Assembly (NCBI GenBank): GCA_024734495.1
Contig: JALMQS010000828.1
Location: forward strand, 1,537,101-1,601,100
Direction: 5' to 3'
Length of the DNA stretch: 64,000 nt
Origin: Forficula auricularia
Taxonomy: Eukaryota > Arthropoda > Insecta > Dermaptera > Forficulidae
The notes below the pieces were generated by a model that saw only the letters and a program-made list of their open reading frames with translations, had not been told where the DNA came from and ran no database searches. Numbering within the stretch: position 1 is the stretch's first letter; the number at the start of each line of letters is the position of its first letter. Shown in pieces: positions 24,170 to 36,844 of this stretch. Made by a program: the position numbers and the translations under genes.

Positions 24170-25120
24170 AATAGCCCTAGGTACAAGGCAGTAGCCTGAA
24201 TTTTTTTTTTGGGTAGCTGTACAGCAGGTACATAGGTTTACTTTAATGAGCCCATTCGGTGATGGAAAAAGAAACACTACAAAAGAAAACCTGATTTACG
24301 TTCGGTTTGGTAATCCCTCTACGCTTGTACAGCTTGTCATGGCTCCCATGACGGGATTATAGGAGTATGGATTTACTCCTAGGAGTAGGAGACATGATCT
24401 CCTTGATCCCAGATTGCATTTTCTTTCCGAGTATTATTTTTATTGAATTTTTGATGAACGTTTTATTTATATCCTGTAAAATTTCGATGTTTACCTCAAC
24501 ATTTGGAGGGGGGGGGGTAGCACCCTAACCCCCGCTGGCTACGCTCATGCATAGGTACGTCCCCGAAAAGAAATATTTAAAATAAATAGCTAAATCAGCT
24601 GCCAGATATATGTGGAATTTTATTAAATTTTTGATATAATGAATAAAACAGAAAACAAATAATATTTTGCGAAAAAAAATCTTCAACTATATAAAATTGA
24701 ATTGAAACCGAAACTCCTTTTAAAAATAGCAACATATCATGGAAAACTTAAAATGTAGGAGGTATGTAAATAAAATATATATATTTTTTTGTAATAAGGT
24801 AGCTATAAAAAAATAGAAGCCACTTCCCCATTAATTCATTTTAAAAAGGAATAGCTATTTCTCAATTCGAAATTGTTATAAAGATATTTTTCAAGCATTT
24901 CTCACAGTGATCTCCCACTAATATTCCATGGGAGTTTTAAGCGGGTGATGAAATTTTTTTCTTTCTAACTTTTCATTGACTAAATGTTATTTGAATAATA
25001 TAAATTGTAATTATTTAAATCTTATGATATGTATTTGAGCAGCACTGAGTTTAACTTTTAGAAAAATTTAATTAATCTTTTTTAAGTAAAAAAGCTTCCA
25101 GTAAGTCAACAAAGTTATTT
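24170..25120. other. AT-rich sequence with an old retroelement-like scrap
   Basis: A G-run followed by GTAGCACCCTAACCCCCGCT (24509 onward) resembles a decayed repeat 3' piece; nothing else is assignable. Confidence 0.35.
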
Positions 25121-25123
25121 CCG

Positions 25124-25337
25124 AAAAATTTAAGAAACTTTTTAAAATTTAAAATATATAAAATACTAGGTAGGTTTCACAAAAATAAAAGATCTTCCCA
25201 TGTGAACTCCTGAAGAAGACTCATAACACGAAATTATATATAGAGTTGTGCTACTAAACAAGCATCTTGTCTTTTATTTTTGTGAAACCTACCTAGTATT
25301 TTATATTTTAAATTTTAAAAAGTTTCTTAAATTTTTC
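25124..25337. mobile_element. Foldback element related to family B
   Basis: Arms 25124-25192 and 25271-25337 are inverted copies sharing ACTAGGTAGGTTTCAC. The loop contains CTCCTGAAGA and ACGAAATTATATATAGAG, a decayed version of the hammerhead-like core. Confidence 0.6.
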
Positions 25338-25861
25338 AAAATTTTCTTTACTTTATTTAAAATGGTTCACCAAGAACCCACACCATTCTACCTTAACAAA
25401 ATTTATTTCCAAATGAAAATTACTTATGGTTGGATATTTTTTCCTTAATTTTATACTTTCTATCCGCGCCGGAAAAAAATATTACTATACCTCTATTTGA
25501 GTTAAAACCTTGATATTGAAGATAGTGTTTTATAATGAAAATTGCAAGCGATATGGATTACCTAGTTTACACAAGAACTTTAATCTTATCACTCTTATTC
25601 AAAGAGTAATGCGATTTAGGTGCGAGTTTACAAGTGAATTAGTTTATTCTTAATAAGACTGTAGTAAAAGTAAAATCTCAGTCCAAAATCATGGATAAAG
25701 CAGGTTGACCGCTTCTGCTTAATCTGCTCCCAAAAATAAACATAAATGACCATAGCCAATCATCTGACCAGCTAGCTCTGTTTTGTTTATTTTTCAACGT
25801 CTGTCAAGCAACCTGCTTTATTTTCTGAATTTAGCCAAACGATAAGAATATCCGTCAGGCA

Positions 25862-25908
25862 GGGACGCGCCGTCCATGTGCAAGGTCGTGAGGTGGACGA
25901 CGGCGCAA
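25862..25908. repeat. GC-rich hairpin
   Basis: GCGCCGTCCA and TGGACGACGGCGC can pair with a small bulge around a 17 bp loop. It stands out from the AT-rich flanks; the related string GGCGCGTCC occurs at 27583. No function assigned. Confidence 0.35.
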
Positions 25909-25989
25909 ATGCCTTAAAGGTGCCGGCAGGCCATTGATCATGAGCTAAATTATACTGATCAAATAAATAAATTTTAAAGAATTTTAAAA

Positions 25990-26309
25990 AGTATTATCTT
26001 ACTCTAGGGTAAAGTACTTTAAAATATAATTTTCCTAAAATCTTTATGTAACTTTTTTTGTGGTCTTCAAGGATCAAAATTAAAATATTAAATTTCGTCA
26101 AAATTTTTAAGATATTTAAAAAAAAATTTTAAAAGTACTGGAATACAGTACTAATGTTTGTGGGCCGATATGTAATAAAAATTCTAATCAGCGCTTCATT
26201 TCGTTAAAGTAATGGAAGGTTTTCAATTTCATTTCAATCGGTTGAACGGTGTGGAAAAAATTGTCGACGAAGAAAAAGGGAAACATATTCCATATAATAT
26301 AGTATATAT

Positions 26310-26346
<37 letters not shown>

Positions 26347-26536
26347 TACACCCATTTACACGCACTAAACGAAAAAATAGCACTTTTTGGCCTCTGGGCA
26401 AGACCCCATGTAATTTTTGGCATAACTGTCACTTGCTAAAATTCAACCTAAATGAATACTACTATTTGTGACTTTGATTGAGACGAGTCTTTACCTTAGG
26501 ATCTTTGAAGGCGCAAGACCGATCCAATACTTTATC
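25990..26536 (+). mobile_element. Dispersed repeat H, copy 1
   Basis: About 550 bp shared with 37384-37909: starts near TCTTACTCTAGGGTAAAGTA, includes GTTTGTGGGCCGATATGT, TCATTTCAATCGGTTGAACG, a (TA)n tract and TTTTTGGCCTCTGGGCAAGA. GGGTAAAGTA near the start and the ATACTTTA string at the end resemble short inverted ends. No real coding capacity. Confidence 0.6.
26312..26341 (+). repeat. (TA)n microsatellite inside repeat H
   Basis: Fifteen TA units at the position where the other copy has CATACATACATCCATC. Confidence 0.9.
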
Positions 26537-26553
26537 TGCTTCGCATTGGATAA

Positions 26554-27186
26554 AATAAAATAATTTTTAAGAAACAAATAAAACCGACTTCAAAAAAATT
26601 AAATGCAACAAATAAAATACACTAAAAGGTATAAAATAATTATTAACTTATTTAGTTACAACTAAACTACGAAATATTAACATGAAATTACTTTTTGTAC
26701 TCGGTGCCAATGCAATTCATAAAAGGTATATATTTGGCACCGACTTCAAAAAGTAATTTCATGTTAATATTTCGTAGTTTAGTTGTAACTAAATAAGTTA
26801 ATAATTATTTTATACCTTTTAGTGTATTTTATTTTTTGAAGTCGGTTTTACTTTTTTCTTAAAAATTATTTTTATTTTTCTCTTTTTAGTGATGTTATTA
26901 ATAGTGATCATATCATCAGAGCTTGACTAAATTAATTTGGCACCATCCCTAAGATACCCCCTTTTCAATAAAAAAAGAATCATCGAAATCGGTTCATAAA
27001 CAAAGAAGTTAGGTATGAGCAAACCTAACAAAAAAGGTCTAATACCTATGAAAAAAATGGGACCAATCGGAAGGTAGACCGAACCCAATGCAAAAAAAAT
27101 TCCGAAATCGGTTCACAATTGGTGGAGATATGAGAAAAAAAATTCAGTCGAATAGAGAACCTCCTCCTTTTTTTGAAGTCGGTTAA
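26554..27186 (-). mobile_element. ACCGACTTC element, second full copy
   Basis: Same structure in reverse orientation: foldback (26554-26880) first, then the linear segment ending TTTTTTTGAAGTCGGTTAA at 27186. The arms are better preserved than in the first copy. Confidence 0.75.
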
Positions 27187-27281
27187 AAATGGGGAAATGA
27201 CTTGCGCCTTGTTTTTTAGGGTAGTCAGACCCTTAACTTATCTGCCAATCAGTTGTCTAAATTGCAGGGGCTCCCATTATA

Positions 27282-27530
27282 CGAGGTGTGCCATAGTTAT
27301 TAAATGACTGGACTGATGCATCTATACTGGCAAACAGGCAGGTTTGAACATGATTGTGTCTGCTGATGCTTACTTCCCCCACTCTGCTCGCAGGCCTGTG
27401 TCGATCAGTTTGTAGCAATCTCTGCGACAGCGATGTGTCGGAAAAAATGCCAAGTGGTCAGATGGAGCAACGTTTGAATAAAATCTTAAAACGTGAAAAA
27501 ATGTTGTGTCCGCAGTAATTTGGGCTCAGA
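27282..27530 (+). mobile_element. Mariner-like 5' end, degenerate
   Basis: A TA dinucleotide is followed by CGAGGTGTGCCATAGTTATT, which resembles the terminal repeat of mariner elements. After about 190 bp the sequence reads KMPSGQMEQRLNKILKREKM in one plus frame, like the MEQR start of many mariner transposases, and then hits a stop. No further transposase and no right-hand terminal repeat were found; only a 5' relic remains. Confidence 0.4.
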
Positions 27531-29754
27531 TCATATAAAGGCTCCAAACAGTATTTCGCACGACGGCGCGAAAGGGATTTGGCGCGTCCTTTTTATTTTA
27601 TTTTAGCTGTAGCTTACATAATTGCACAGATATACTATATCTGAGGATCATTAAGCTCGCATTGATTTTTTAAATATACATGAAATTGCACTCGAGGAAA
27701 AAAAATAATAGAATAATATAATTATGATATGGGACATTTGAACGAAAATGATTGGCATTCATAATTGAAGAGACTTTCTTTACTTGATTTCCATAATGGA
27801 AATGAATTTTCTTTTATAGACAGATAAATAGAAAATTTTATTTTAGATTTAGATTTATAGAAAACAAATCACGTTTAAGCGCAGTCCGAACTCTCACCTC
27901 ACTGGGTCGAATTAATTCACACTCGTGAGTCTCCTTTATAGGGATCCGTTAATTTTAGAAATACCTACATCAATGAAGATGAGGATGATTAGGATTTATT
28001 TAATTTTTATTATAATAGGTATTCAATCAATTCGCCTGGAATTTAAATGTTGTTCTAGCTAGTTATTTTTGTTGATATTCAATATTTTTCTTCCAAAGTT
28101 GGTCTCGGAAAATGAAGAAATTAATAATAATAGTAATTTGATAAAAACATTTATAAATAATGTACGTTTACAGTAGACGTTCGAGAAGTGTTTAGCATAT
28201 TTTTGTGCAATATTTTCAACGGTTAAAATACAATTTCATATCCCCCTTTTTTCACTAATTAGCCGAGCCCAATGTCGATATTTCACAGGAACGTTAGTAA
28301 ATAGAAATACATAAATATTTTTATTCAAAATACTGTGCACATTTCCATACATCATTAATATCAAAGCAGTAATTTAAAACTTAAACAAGCTTAAGTATGC
28401 ATATTAGAAAATTAAAATTTTCTAGGAGTATATTTCTTTAACCCAAATTTTCATTAAAATTAATCAATCTTTTAAAGTTTCATATGACGATGTACTTTTG
28501 CAAATGTCGTGAAAATAAAGGTAACTCATTCCTGAGTTGTTTTCATCTTCTTCATTATGACTCGAGTTTTTTTTTTTATAATAAATAAATGACAAAGCAA
28601 TTTTGCATCTTGGTCATTTATATAGATACACTATATTTATTTCTGTTCAATTCTTTAAATTTATAATTTCTTAAATAGTTATGTAATAATTAATGATGAG
28701 AAATAGAAAAACAATATTTACACATCAATTTAGAAATTATATTAAACATTTTGAAAAGCGGTTTCGATGCAATAGTTTCTAAAAAATTATAATAAAAATT
28801 CTAGATAGGAAAAATAATCATATGTAGATTTTTGGAGGCGAGTAACTTGTAGAGATGTAGTGATAAATGCAGTGATATCTTTATACAAATTTTTCGTTAG
28901 AATTTTTTGAAAAATTATGAAAATTCTGGAATAAAATAGCTTACCCTCAAAAAAAAAATTAAAGGTACACTAAATTGGTACTGGCCAAAATCGAAAAATT
29001 CCAAACTAAAAAAATAAATAAATCGAATGAGATCCTCCTGTTTTTAAACGTAATTCTTAAGGACATGGAACAAGATGATACTATGATATTTTAAATCAAG
29101 CGTCAAAAACTGCGGTTGATGATAAAAATTTAAACTCGGAAGATTGTGGTTTTTATTTAGTCATGGTTCCTTATTAAAAGCTTTTTCTTATCATTAGAAA
29201 TGTAGTGATATCATATTTGAATTTTTTAAATGTGTAGAATAAATTAGTTTTATATTCTACACTAGACTCATTACAGTTACCTACCTAGAATTTAATGCTA
29301 TCTATTTAATTTTCATACTTACAACAAATAGAAACTTTGTTTGTTGAAAAATCACGAGAGTGTATTCTACTAAATCCGAATCGATATGGATAATTTTTAT
29401 TACATGTCAGAAGGATTGTGTGTTCACATTCACACCTTCGAGACCAATAAGCGCTTATTAAGAGGGTGAATATAACTTTTCTGACATGTAATACAAGTTA
29501 CCCATAAACATATAGGTTTCACAAAATTTACTTCCATGGTTTATCCAAAGAGCTCGATTTGTATTATTAGAGGGAGGGGGCAAAATTAACTTTTAATTTC
29601 ATTTCGGGAATAGTCTTTCCAATGCCCTTCGGTTTTGAAAATTTTCCAATTCACCAATTTCTGATTACGCTGGGTATATGGGTTGGCTGTATGTTTAGCA
29701 ATGAATCACGATGAAAATTTAAATCTTTGATTGAAGATTTTTTATGCGTGAAAT

Positions 29755-30005
29755 ATGCCAGATTGATTCCACCTTGAAGGATAGTCCGGATTGATTTTTG
29801 GCAGTTGGGTTCGAATCCCGAGAGGGTGAATACATACAATCTTTCTGGTAGTCAATAAGTATCTATAATAACTCGGATTCAGTAGGTGATAACTTAGAGA
29901 TTTTTACGATAGATTGGTTTCATTTTGAAGGACAGTATTGGCTAGGATTGCTTTTTGACAATGGGGTTAAATTCCTAAACGGGTGAATACAACCGTTCTG
30001 ACTTA
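29755..30005 (+). repeat. Two tandem SINE-like units
   Basis: Both units share TTGAAGGA, GGATTGNTTTTTG and a GGGTTCGAATCCC/GGGGTTAAATTCC string followed by GGGTGAATACA. GGTTCGAATCCC matches the RNA polymerase III B box, suggesting a tRNA-derived SINE, but I could not find a convincing A box. Confidence 0.35.
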
Positions 30006-30072
30006 TGAAAAGAAAATACCTTAACATCTCAATTCTTAAGAATACATCCTAGTGATTTTCTAATTAAATCTA

Positions 30073-30186
30073 ATTGAAAACTTTTTGTTTTGCCGAGAGT
30101 AGCAGAGTTGTTGATTCACAAAGAGAAACAAAGAGGTTGTCCTCTGCTGCATCAAGCAGTGGACAACCTCTTTGTTTCTCTTTGTG
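30073..30186. mobile_element. Foldback element G, 12 bp duplication
   Basis: TAATTAAATCTA flanks the insert (30061-30072 and 30187-30198). The right part is an inverted copy of the segment CACAAAGAGAAACAAAGAGG through the CTCTGCT string, forming a near-perfect 32 bp hairpin around GCATCA. Related copies are at 38575, 41758, 50532 and 56035. Confidence 0.8.
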
Positions 30187-31456
30187 TAATTAAATCTAGT
30201 TCTGTTTTATCGAGAAAATACAATTTTAAAAGTTAAATAGATAAAAGATGTCTTCTCATTAAAATTTCAACAATTTTAATTCGTCAACAACTTGAAAAGT
30301 TTTAATTTTTCTTGTCCTAATATTTTCTCAAGTCATAAAAATTGAAAGAGCATTTTTAGAAATTTTCGCAACCGAGGGAAAATTGGCTCTCCACCCATAG
30401 TTTGGGTGTGAATATTTCAGATTAGAACAGAGGATTTTTTAAAAATTAAGAATTTTTCATACCTTTTTCACAATAGATACATTAAATATGTTACATTTAA
30501 ATATTTATAAATATTGCACCCATCGTTTACTCTGACGGTTCTCTGGGTGTAAATTATTCAAAAAGTGAAACCAGCCATGTGTCTACTATATATAATGGGT
30601 TTTCTTCATTTATTTAATTTCGTTATTTTTTCTCCAAACAAGGGTTTTAATTAAGATAATATGACCTTGTATGATGAAAGATAATATACAATATACAATT
30701 ACTTTCAGGTATTCAGATAATTTAATTTTATCAAGATTTCGCAAAAAAGTTTTATTGTAATTTTCAGGAGAAAATAAATAAATAAATATAAAACCATGCT
30801 GTTTTTAAGGAATATTTCTATAAGAAAATGTATTAATTAAATCTATCAAATTCGAGTGTTTTCTGATTTTTAGGATTCCGTTTAAAAAATATAAAAAAAC
30901 TGAGTCATTATGGTGAGACTTCGATCCTTATACTCTCTTTCGAATCTAAGCATAAAAGCTAGAAACTTGCAATTAAATATAATGTTTGTGATGGCCTTAA
31001 ATCTTTTCGACAATACTAAAATACTAAAATTCGCATGTTCAGCTCAGCGTCGCTAGAAGAATGTAATCCACATTTAATTTTAAGTAGGTGAATAATTTTT
31101 TTTACAATTTTAATTCACTTTGGCCACCTACGAACTAAAATTTTCATTATTAGATTTTAGGGTTTCAAACAATCATATCTTAAAGTCAAAACTGATATAT
31201 TTTTAAAATATGTATTTAAAAATTTCACAGCATTCTCAATCGATTCCGTTTGGTTTTAAAGGTAAAAGTAAGTCACAGTACCGTTTAAATAATTTGTTAG
31301 AGAGTAAAGAGTTTAATAAATAATCGATCTTTCAGCATTATTTAACAAGTCGGTATCCTATTCAAATGAATCTCAATAGCGATGATACCAAAAATTTAAC
31401 GAATGATCATGTTCAATAAATAACATTCTCAATTATATATTTTATGTATATTATAT

Positions 31457-31975
31457 CCCAACAAAAACACATGTGTAAAAAAAAGACAAGTTCAATATCA
31501 TAAATTTAATAAATGATTAAAGAATATATAATAGTAACTTGAATTAAAACGCATGTTTTTCATTTTACTTGTCCATCTATATTTATTGAATTCACATTTT
31601 TAGTTGAAATTATTTTCCTTAAACTTGGCTTTTACGCATTAAATTATTATTATTATTGTCTGATCGGGCCTCCACCACTACCTTTTAGCCCTTCCATCTT
31701 CTCTTATTATGGTCTCATGATATGGTAACATAATTCGTGACATACATAACAATACATAAAAGCCAAGTTTTAGTAAAATAATTTGAACTAAAAATGTGAA
31801 AACAATAAATATAGATGGACAAGTAAAATGAAAAACATGCGTTTTAATTGAAGTTACTAATATATTCTTTACTCATTCATTAAATTGATGATATTGAACT
31901 TGGCACCACACTTTTTTTGGCAATCGGTTTTTATTAATCGAACTTGGCCTTTTTTTACACATGTGTTTTTGTTGA
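31457..31975. mobile_element. Foldback element next to the tandem array
   Basis: Arms 31457-31630 and 31752-31975 are inverted copies (AACAAAAACACATGTGTAAA near both outer ends; CATTTTACTTGTCCATCTAT inside) with a roughly 120 bp loop that is richer in G+C. The right arm has gained a segment of about 45 bp near 31903-31950. Confidence 0.65.
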
Positions 31976-32094
31976 GATTTCACTTCTTTTTGTAAGTTGG
32001 ATGGAAATTTTGCCTGCAAGATTCACGCATTTATTTTAAAGGCTAATGAAGATCTTTTTCGATTTCTCACTTTTTTAGTGATTCAAGTTTTTAA

Positions 32095-33362
32095 ACAATA
32101 TCAAATTTTAGCATTCTAGTGTCGTTGAATTTTCCCTATTAGTTAATTTAGCTCATAAGTTTCACTCCTTCATTTAAGATCCTGAGGAAGGAAAAGTTTC
32201 GTTTTTTGATTTTCTTCTTTATCAAGAAAAGCTCTACCAGAATGTCAAATTTCATCAATCTAGAGTCATTATGTGTTAATTTAGCATATAAATTTCACCT
32301 CTTCACTTTATATCCTGAAGAAGGGAAAGTTTCGGTTTTTCGATTTCTTTCTTTATTAACAACCCAAACTCTACCACCATCCCGAAAATATTGAACATTT
32401 CTCAACTTCTTATTTTATGTCCTGAAGAAAGAAATGTTTCGGTTTTGCAATTTCAATTTTTATTAATGTACCAAATTTTACTAACATGCCAAGTTTTAGA
32501 ATTCCAGTGTGAGTATATTTTCACTGTATGTTAATTTAGTCTATAAATTTGAGCCCTTCATTTCGGGCCCTGAAAAAGGGAAAGTTTCGGTTTTTCGATT
32601 TTGACACCCTTTATTAACACCCCAAATTCTACCACCATCCCAAAAATATTGAAAATTTATCGCGCAAATTTTACCTCTTCATTTTATGTCCTGAAGAAAA
32701 AAGGTTTAGGTTTTGCGATTTCACTTTTTATTAATGTACCAAATTTAACCAACATGCCAAGTTTTAGAATTCCAGTGTGAGTATATTTTCACTGTATGTT
32801 AATTTAGACTATAAAATTGACCCCTTCATTTCGGGCCCCGAAGAAGGGAAAGTTTCGGTTTTTCAATTGCCTTCTTTATTGTGTCAACATTCTAGGTTCA
32901 TTTAATTTTTACTAAATGTTATTTAAGTCTATAACTTTCACCCCTTCATTTTAGGTCCTGAAGAAAATAAACTTTCGTTTTTTTTTCCTATTAATTGTAC
33001 CCCAAACTCTTTCAAAACGCCAAGTTTAGCATCTTTCAAAATGCCAAGTTTAGCATTCCAGAATTTTTATATTTTCACTATTATGTTAAATTAGCCTAAA
33101 ATTTCAGCCCTCCAGAAGATAAAGTTTAGATTTTTAAATTTTCTCATTTATTAATGTGCCAACCTTTACCAGTATGCCAAATTTCAACATTCTAGGTTCA
33201 TTGAATTTTTTGTATGTGTTAATTAAGTCTATAACATTCACCCCTTCATTTTAGGTCTTGAAGAAGGGAAAGTTTCGATTTTTGGATTTTTCCCATTAAT
33301 TGTACACCAAACTCTACCTCCATGCCAAATTTCAGCATTCTAGGATCAGCGGAAGTACTCTA
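32095..33362 (+). repeat. Tandem array of about nine 107-155 bp units with higher-order repeats
   Basis: Each unit contains CCTGAAGAAGGGAAAGTTTC followed by GGTTTTTCGATTT, then a CCAAACTCTACC and an ATGCCAA string. The box recurs near 32181, 32314, 32421, 32569, 32690, 32838, 32957, 33112 and 33258. Units 32421-32690 and 32690-32957 are near-identical two-unit blocks (269 bp), a higher-order duplication. It ends in a (GAGT)n run. The box order (CTGAAGA then GTTTCGG) is not that of the hammerhead-like motifs. Confidence 0.8.
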
Positions 33363-33372
33363 GAATTTTGAT

Positions 33373-33406
33373 GAGTGAGTGAGTGAGTGAGTGAGTGAGT
33401 GAGTGA
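33373..33406 (+). repeat. (GAGT)n microsatellite
   Basis: About eight copies of GAGT close the tandem array. Confidence 0.95.
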
Positions 33407-33660
33407 AGAAAAAGCCTATCTTTGGCTTCTTGTAACTTGGACGGTATAAGTAGTAGAAATATGAAATTTTGTAATTTAGTTAAGCTTATGGACCAGTATT
33501 GTAGAAAAACATTTCAGACATGTACAGGTTTCCAGTACGAAGTTACAGAGGCGTCAAAATGGCCTGAGTTGTTTCCTGTAAAGGGTAGTCTGGCAGTGCA
33601 CACATCCCCGTTCGAATCGAACTTGGCTGGGCACTGCCGTGGCCCCAGATATAAAATGAC
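33407..33660 (+). other. Unique-looking 3' segment after the array, with hairpin
   Basis: The segment is less AT-rich than the flanks and ends in a hairpin: GGCAGTGC (33590 region) pairs with GCACTGCC (33631 region) around a GTTCGAATC string. Tandem array, microsatellite and 3' hairpin in this order resemble Helitron-related (HINE-type) non-autonomous elements; no CTRR end was confirmed. The 116-codon frame over it does not look like protein. Confidence 0.35.
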
Positions 33661-36600
33661 AATATTCGAGTTACAATCATTTAAATGTTGGTTAAATTAC
33701 TTGAATTCTTATTCTGTCTTAAGAATGTTGTCAATCTTCACGAGTTATTTTTCTTTGTCGAAAACTCAGTAATTTTTCTAGTTGAGTTAAAATAGACCCC
33801 CTTCAATTTCAACCTCGATTATCACTTCTTATGGTTCAAATATGAGAAGTATAATTAACTCTATTCTAGTGTGGAAGTCAAACGAAAAACCTTTTCATCT
33901 TGTTTATGTGCAATTCTAGAAATAAGTTTTCAAGTCCATCTGGGTAATTTTTAAAGAATAAACTTTAATTCTTCATTCGATTAAATTTTAATACGTTTTT
34001 CATTTGAGGCAAAATGACTACGTATATCTTATAAATTTCAAGTTTGTATCTTACCTATTTAACAAGCTACAATGCTCTGAAATAAGGACAGACAGATAGA
34101 CATTGTATCGACCCTAATATGGTCCCGTTTTAAGTTTGAATGGAGATCTTAAAGTATTTATTTCTAATAATTTCGGCTATAGATTACAGGCTTAATTTAT
34201 TTCACATTAGCTCTATTATGAGTTTTACTGCGTGGTGTATAATTAGTAAATTATCTAGAAACTTCGCATATTGTCTGCTTAAAAACACTTTATTTCTGAA
34301 TATAAAAACATTTCATTTTACATACCTATATTAAATTGAATAATCAATAAGAATTTAAGTTAAGAATTATTTAATATTAGATGTTCATGTTATTTAACCC
34401 AGTTTATTTATTTTTTTCTCGTTGCGTGTTGCACGTGAATTACTAAGGTCAAAGTTGATTCCGAAATACCTTCAAGTTCCTTCTCAATGAGTGAGAGTGG
34501 CTGTCAAGAAGTAGGCTAGAAAATACACATCGATCGTAGCCTCTTTCGCTTATGTAACAAGAGAAGAAGTTAATCCTTGCTGCGGAAATAAGTAAACACG
34601 TTTTGCCTATGTACTATATTCCAAGTCCGGATTTACTGGCGCTTGTCTGAGACCAGCCAAGCTAACTTCCGAAGGAAAGTCAATCTCAAATGATGTAAGA
34701 GTAAATTCGGTGCCATTGAACATGCTATTTAACGTCATTCTTACTTAGTATAAGTAGTATTAGTAGTATACAGTAGTAAACAACAATTTATTTGTTTGTA
34801 ATAATTTATAGAAAGCGAAACGAGACAAATTTAATTCAAAATTGACCCGCACACTGATTTATCTTTTATTTATGATAATCATTAGGCGAAATCGAATTAG
34901 AAAAATAAAAATATTAAAAACACGCTTTTATTCAAAAATATAATTTAAAGCAGAATTTTTTTCTAAAAAATTTCGTAAATTTCTATTACTCGATAATTAT
35001 TACTAATACTTACTACTATTATTATATGAGTAAAAATAAAATTTATTATTTATTATTTTAATTAAATATCAATTTAAAAACGCCTAAAGTAAGTGACCCA
35101 AAAGTGGACATACTCCTTAAAGCGGATGCCTTAAAACATTTGTGTTTAAAATAAGGGAAAATAGGCCCCAAATTCTTTATGTTATGTTGGCTACTCTTTC
35201 CAGCCACCCTGTTCAGAAGGCGATGGAATTGCAGCAGGCAGAATTTGGGGCCTGTTTGCCCTTATTTTAACCGCAAATGTTTTAATGTGTCCGCTTTAAG
35301 GGCTATGTCCACTTTTGGGTCACTTACTTTACGCTTTTCTTTTTAGAAGTTTGTATTTCGAAATTTTTCGAATACTAAAAATAAAAATTTTCTGCTTTTT
35401 AGTACATTTTAAATTAAAGCGTATGCTTTAAAAAGTTTGTATTTTAATATTTTTTTCAAGATTCTAAGACTTAAAAATTTTCAAAAAAATTTCGAAAATT
35501 CCAAAATCTCAAAATGCCGATTATCTAAGATGTTAACGATATTAATTTTTTTCAAAGTGATGTGTATTTTTCGAATAACAACATCAGTTTTTTGAATTGT
35601 AATGTAAACTGTGATATTTCTTGTTAACAATGTTTTCCTTTATTAATTCATTAAATTTATGGAATATTGTATTATCTTCGAAAATGTATACACGTATACA
35701 AAAATTCAAGAAAATCGGCTCGATAGAATTAAGTCAAAATTCAATTACAAGATTCTACCAAAACAAAAAGACAGAAACACGGGAATCAAAATAAATTAAA
35801 GCTTGTAATAATATGAAAATGTTGTAGATTTGATGCTTTGGTGGTTGATATTATCATATCACTTATCGGATGAAACTAATTAGATTACACAATCTCAATG
35901 ACCAGAATGTACGTTTCCACCCCTATTACTGGAGTCGTTTCGAAGTGCTGTGAGGGAAGTCTTTTGGTAGCATGAGATCATTTTTTAGGCCTCTTGGTAA
36001 AACCATGGCTTCGAACTAAATTGTAGAGAGCTTTTACTTAAGGAAAAACTTGAAAGCAGTGGTTAGAGATTTTTTTCAGGTGAAACTTTTTTTTTAATCC
36101 TAACGATGCAAAAGAGTACATTGAGAGGTTGCAACATCTATAAGTCAGAATGGAACTTTGAATTAAAAAAAAAGTGGAGTGGAAAGAATGGAGACCCTAG
36201 GTCTTGAAGCACAATATATTGTAAGATTCAAGAAATAAAAATAAGATAGAGAGAGCGAGTTTCATTTCCTGCTATTGGCGAAAAAGTTGATTCGCTACTT
36301 CTCCAAGGGGTTTTGGATCAGCAAATGAGCAAGCTTTTGTAAACTGGTTTAAAAATACAGTCGGATTAGGAAAAAATCTTTGAATGAGGAGTTGAAATTT
36401 GGCAAAAATTGTATTATTAAACGGTAACTTTGGACGAAATTTTAGCCTTCTATTCAATCTATTGGCTGAAAAAATATTTTCAAATCACTAAAATTTATGA
36501 AATATGTAAAAATCTTGTAAAGTTTTCACTTTTTCCTATATTTGTTAGTTATTCATAGATTTATTAAAACATTATAATATAACAAAATGATCAAGTTTTA

Positions 36601-36844
36601 ACTTCTGAATACGTTTTGCAATAGTAATAATTAGTTTCATGTAAAAAATTACAATAAATTTGAAGACGGATACATTTTATAAAAGGTATTTAAAAGTGAT
36701 AAGATCTTGATTTAGCCCTGAATTCGTTTCTATAAAAGTAGGCTATTTGTTCTAACATTTTAGTTTCTTAGCTATTACCTCTATGAGAAATTATATTTTT
36801 GTTATATTTTCCCATCTTTCTTTGTGTGTTTCTCTTTGTGTTAG
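33661..36844. other. AT-rich intron-like sequence
   Basis: Apart from the MITE at 35081-35334, a less AT-rich stretch at 34480-34740 has no splice-bounded frame. Confidence 0.45.
35081..35334. mobile_element. Inverted-repeat element (MITE), about 95 bp arms
   Basis: The left arm (TAAAGTAAGTGACCCAAAAG, then CCTTAAAGCGGA, AAAATAAGGG and GGCCCCAAATTCT) is repeated inverted on the right with about 85% identity. The 70 bp loop is GC-richer. I could not fix the target duplication, so the superfamily is open. Confidence 0.7.

Larger units (their letters stand above)
27531..31456. other. AT-rich intron-like sequence with SINE-like units
   Basis: Besides the SINE-like pair and the family G foldback there is an inverted pair at 29385-29505 (ATTACATGTCAGAAGGATTG and its partner TCTGACATGTAAT). 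No exon found. Confidence 0.45.

Noticed and set aside
26212..26439. ORFs on both strands around the (TA)n tract
   Set aside because: They are generated by repeat H and the TA microsatellite.
29812..29823. tRNA gene at the GGTTCGAATCCC string
   Set aside because: No cloverleaf could be formed around it; at best a tRNA-derived SINE B box.
32095..33362. CRISPR-like array
   Set aside because: Units are long, diverged and contiguous with no short identical repeat plus unique spacer pattern, and the DNA is eukaryotic.
33422..33772. 116-codon plus ORF
   Set aside because: It starts in the microsatellite-flanking repeat and contains the hairpin region; residue order is not protein-like.
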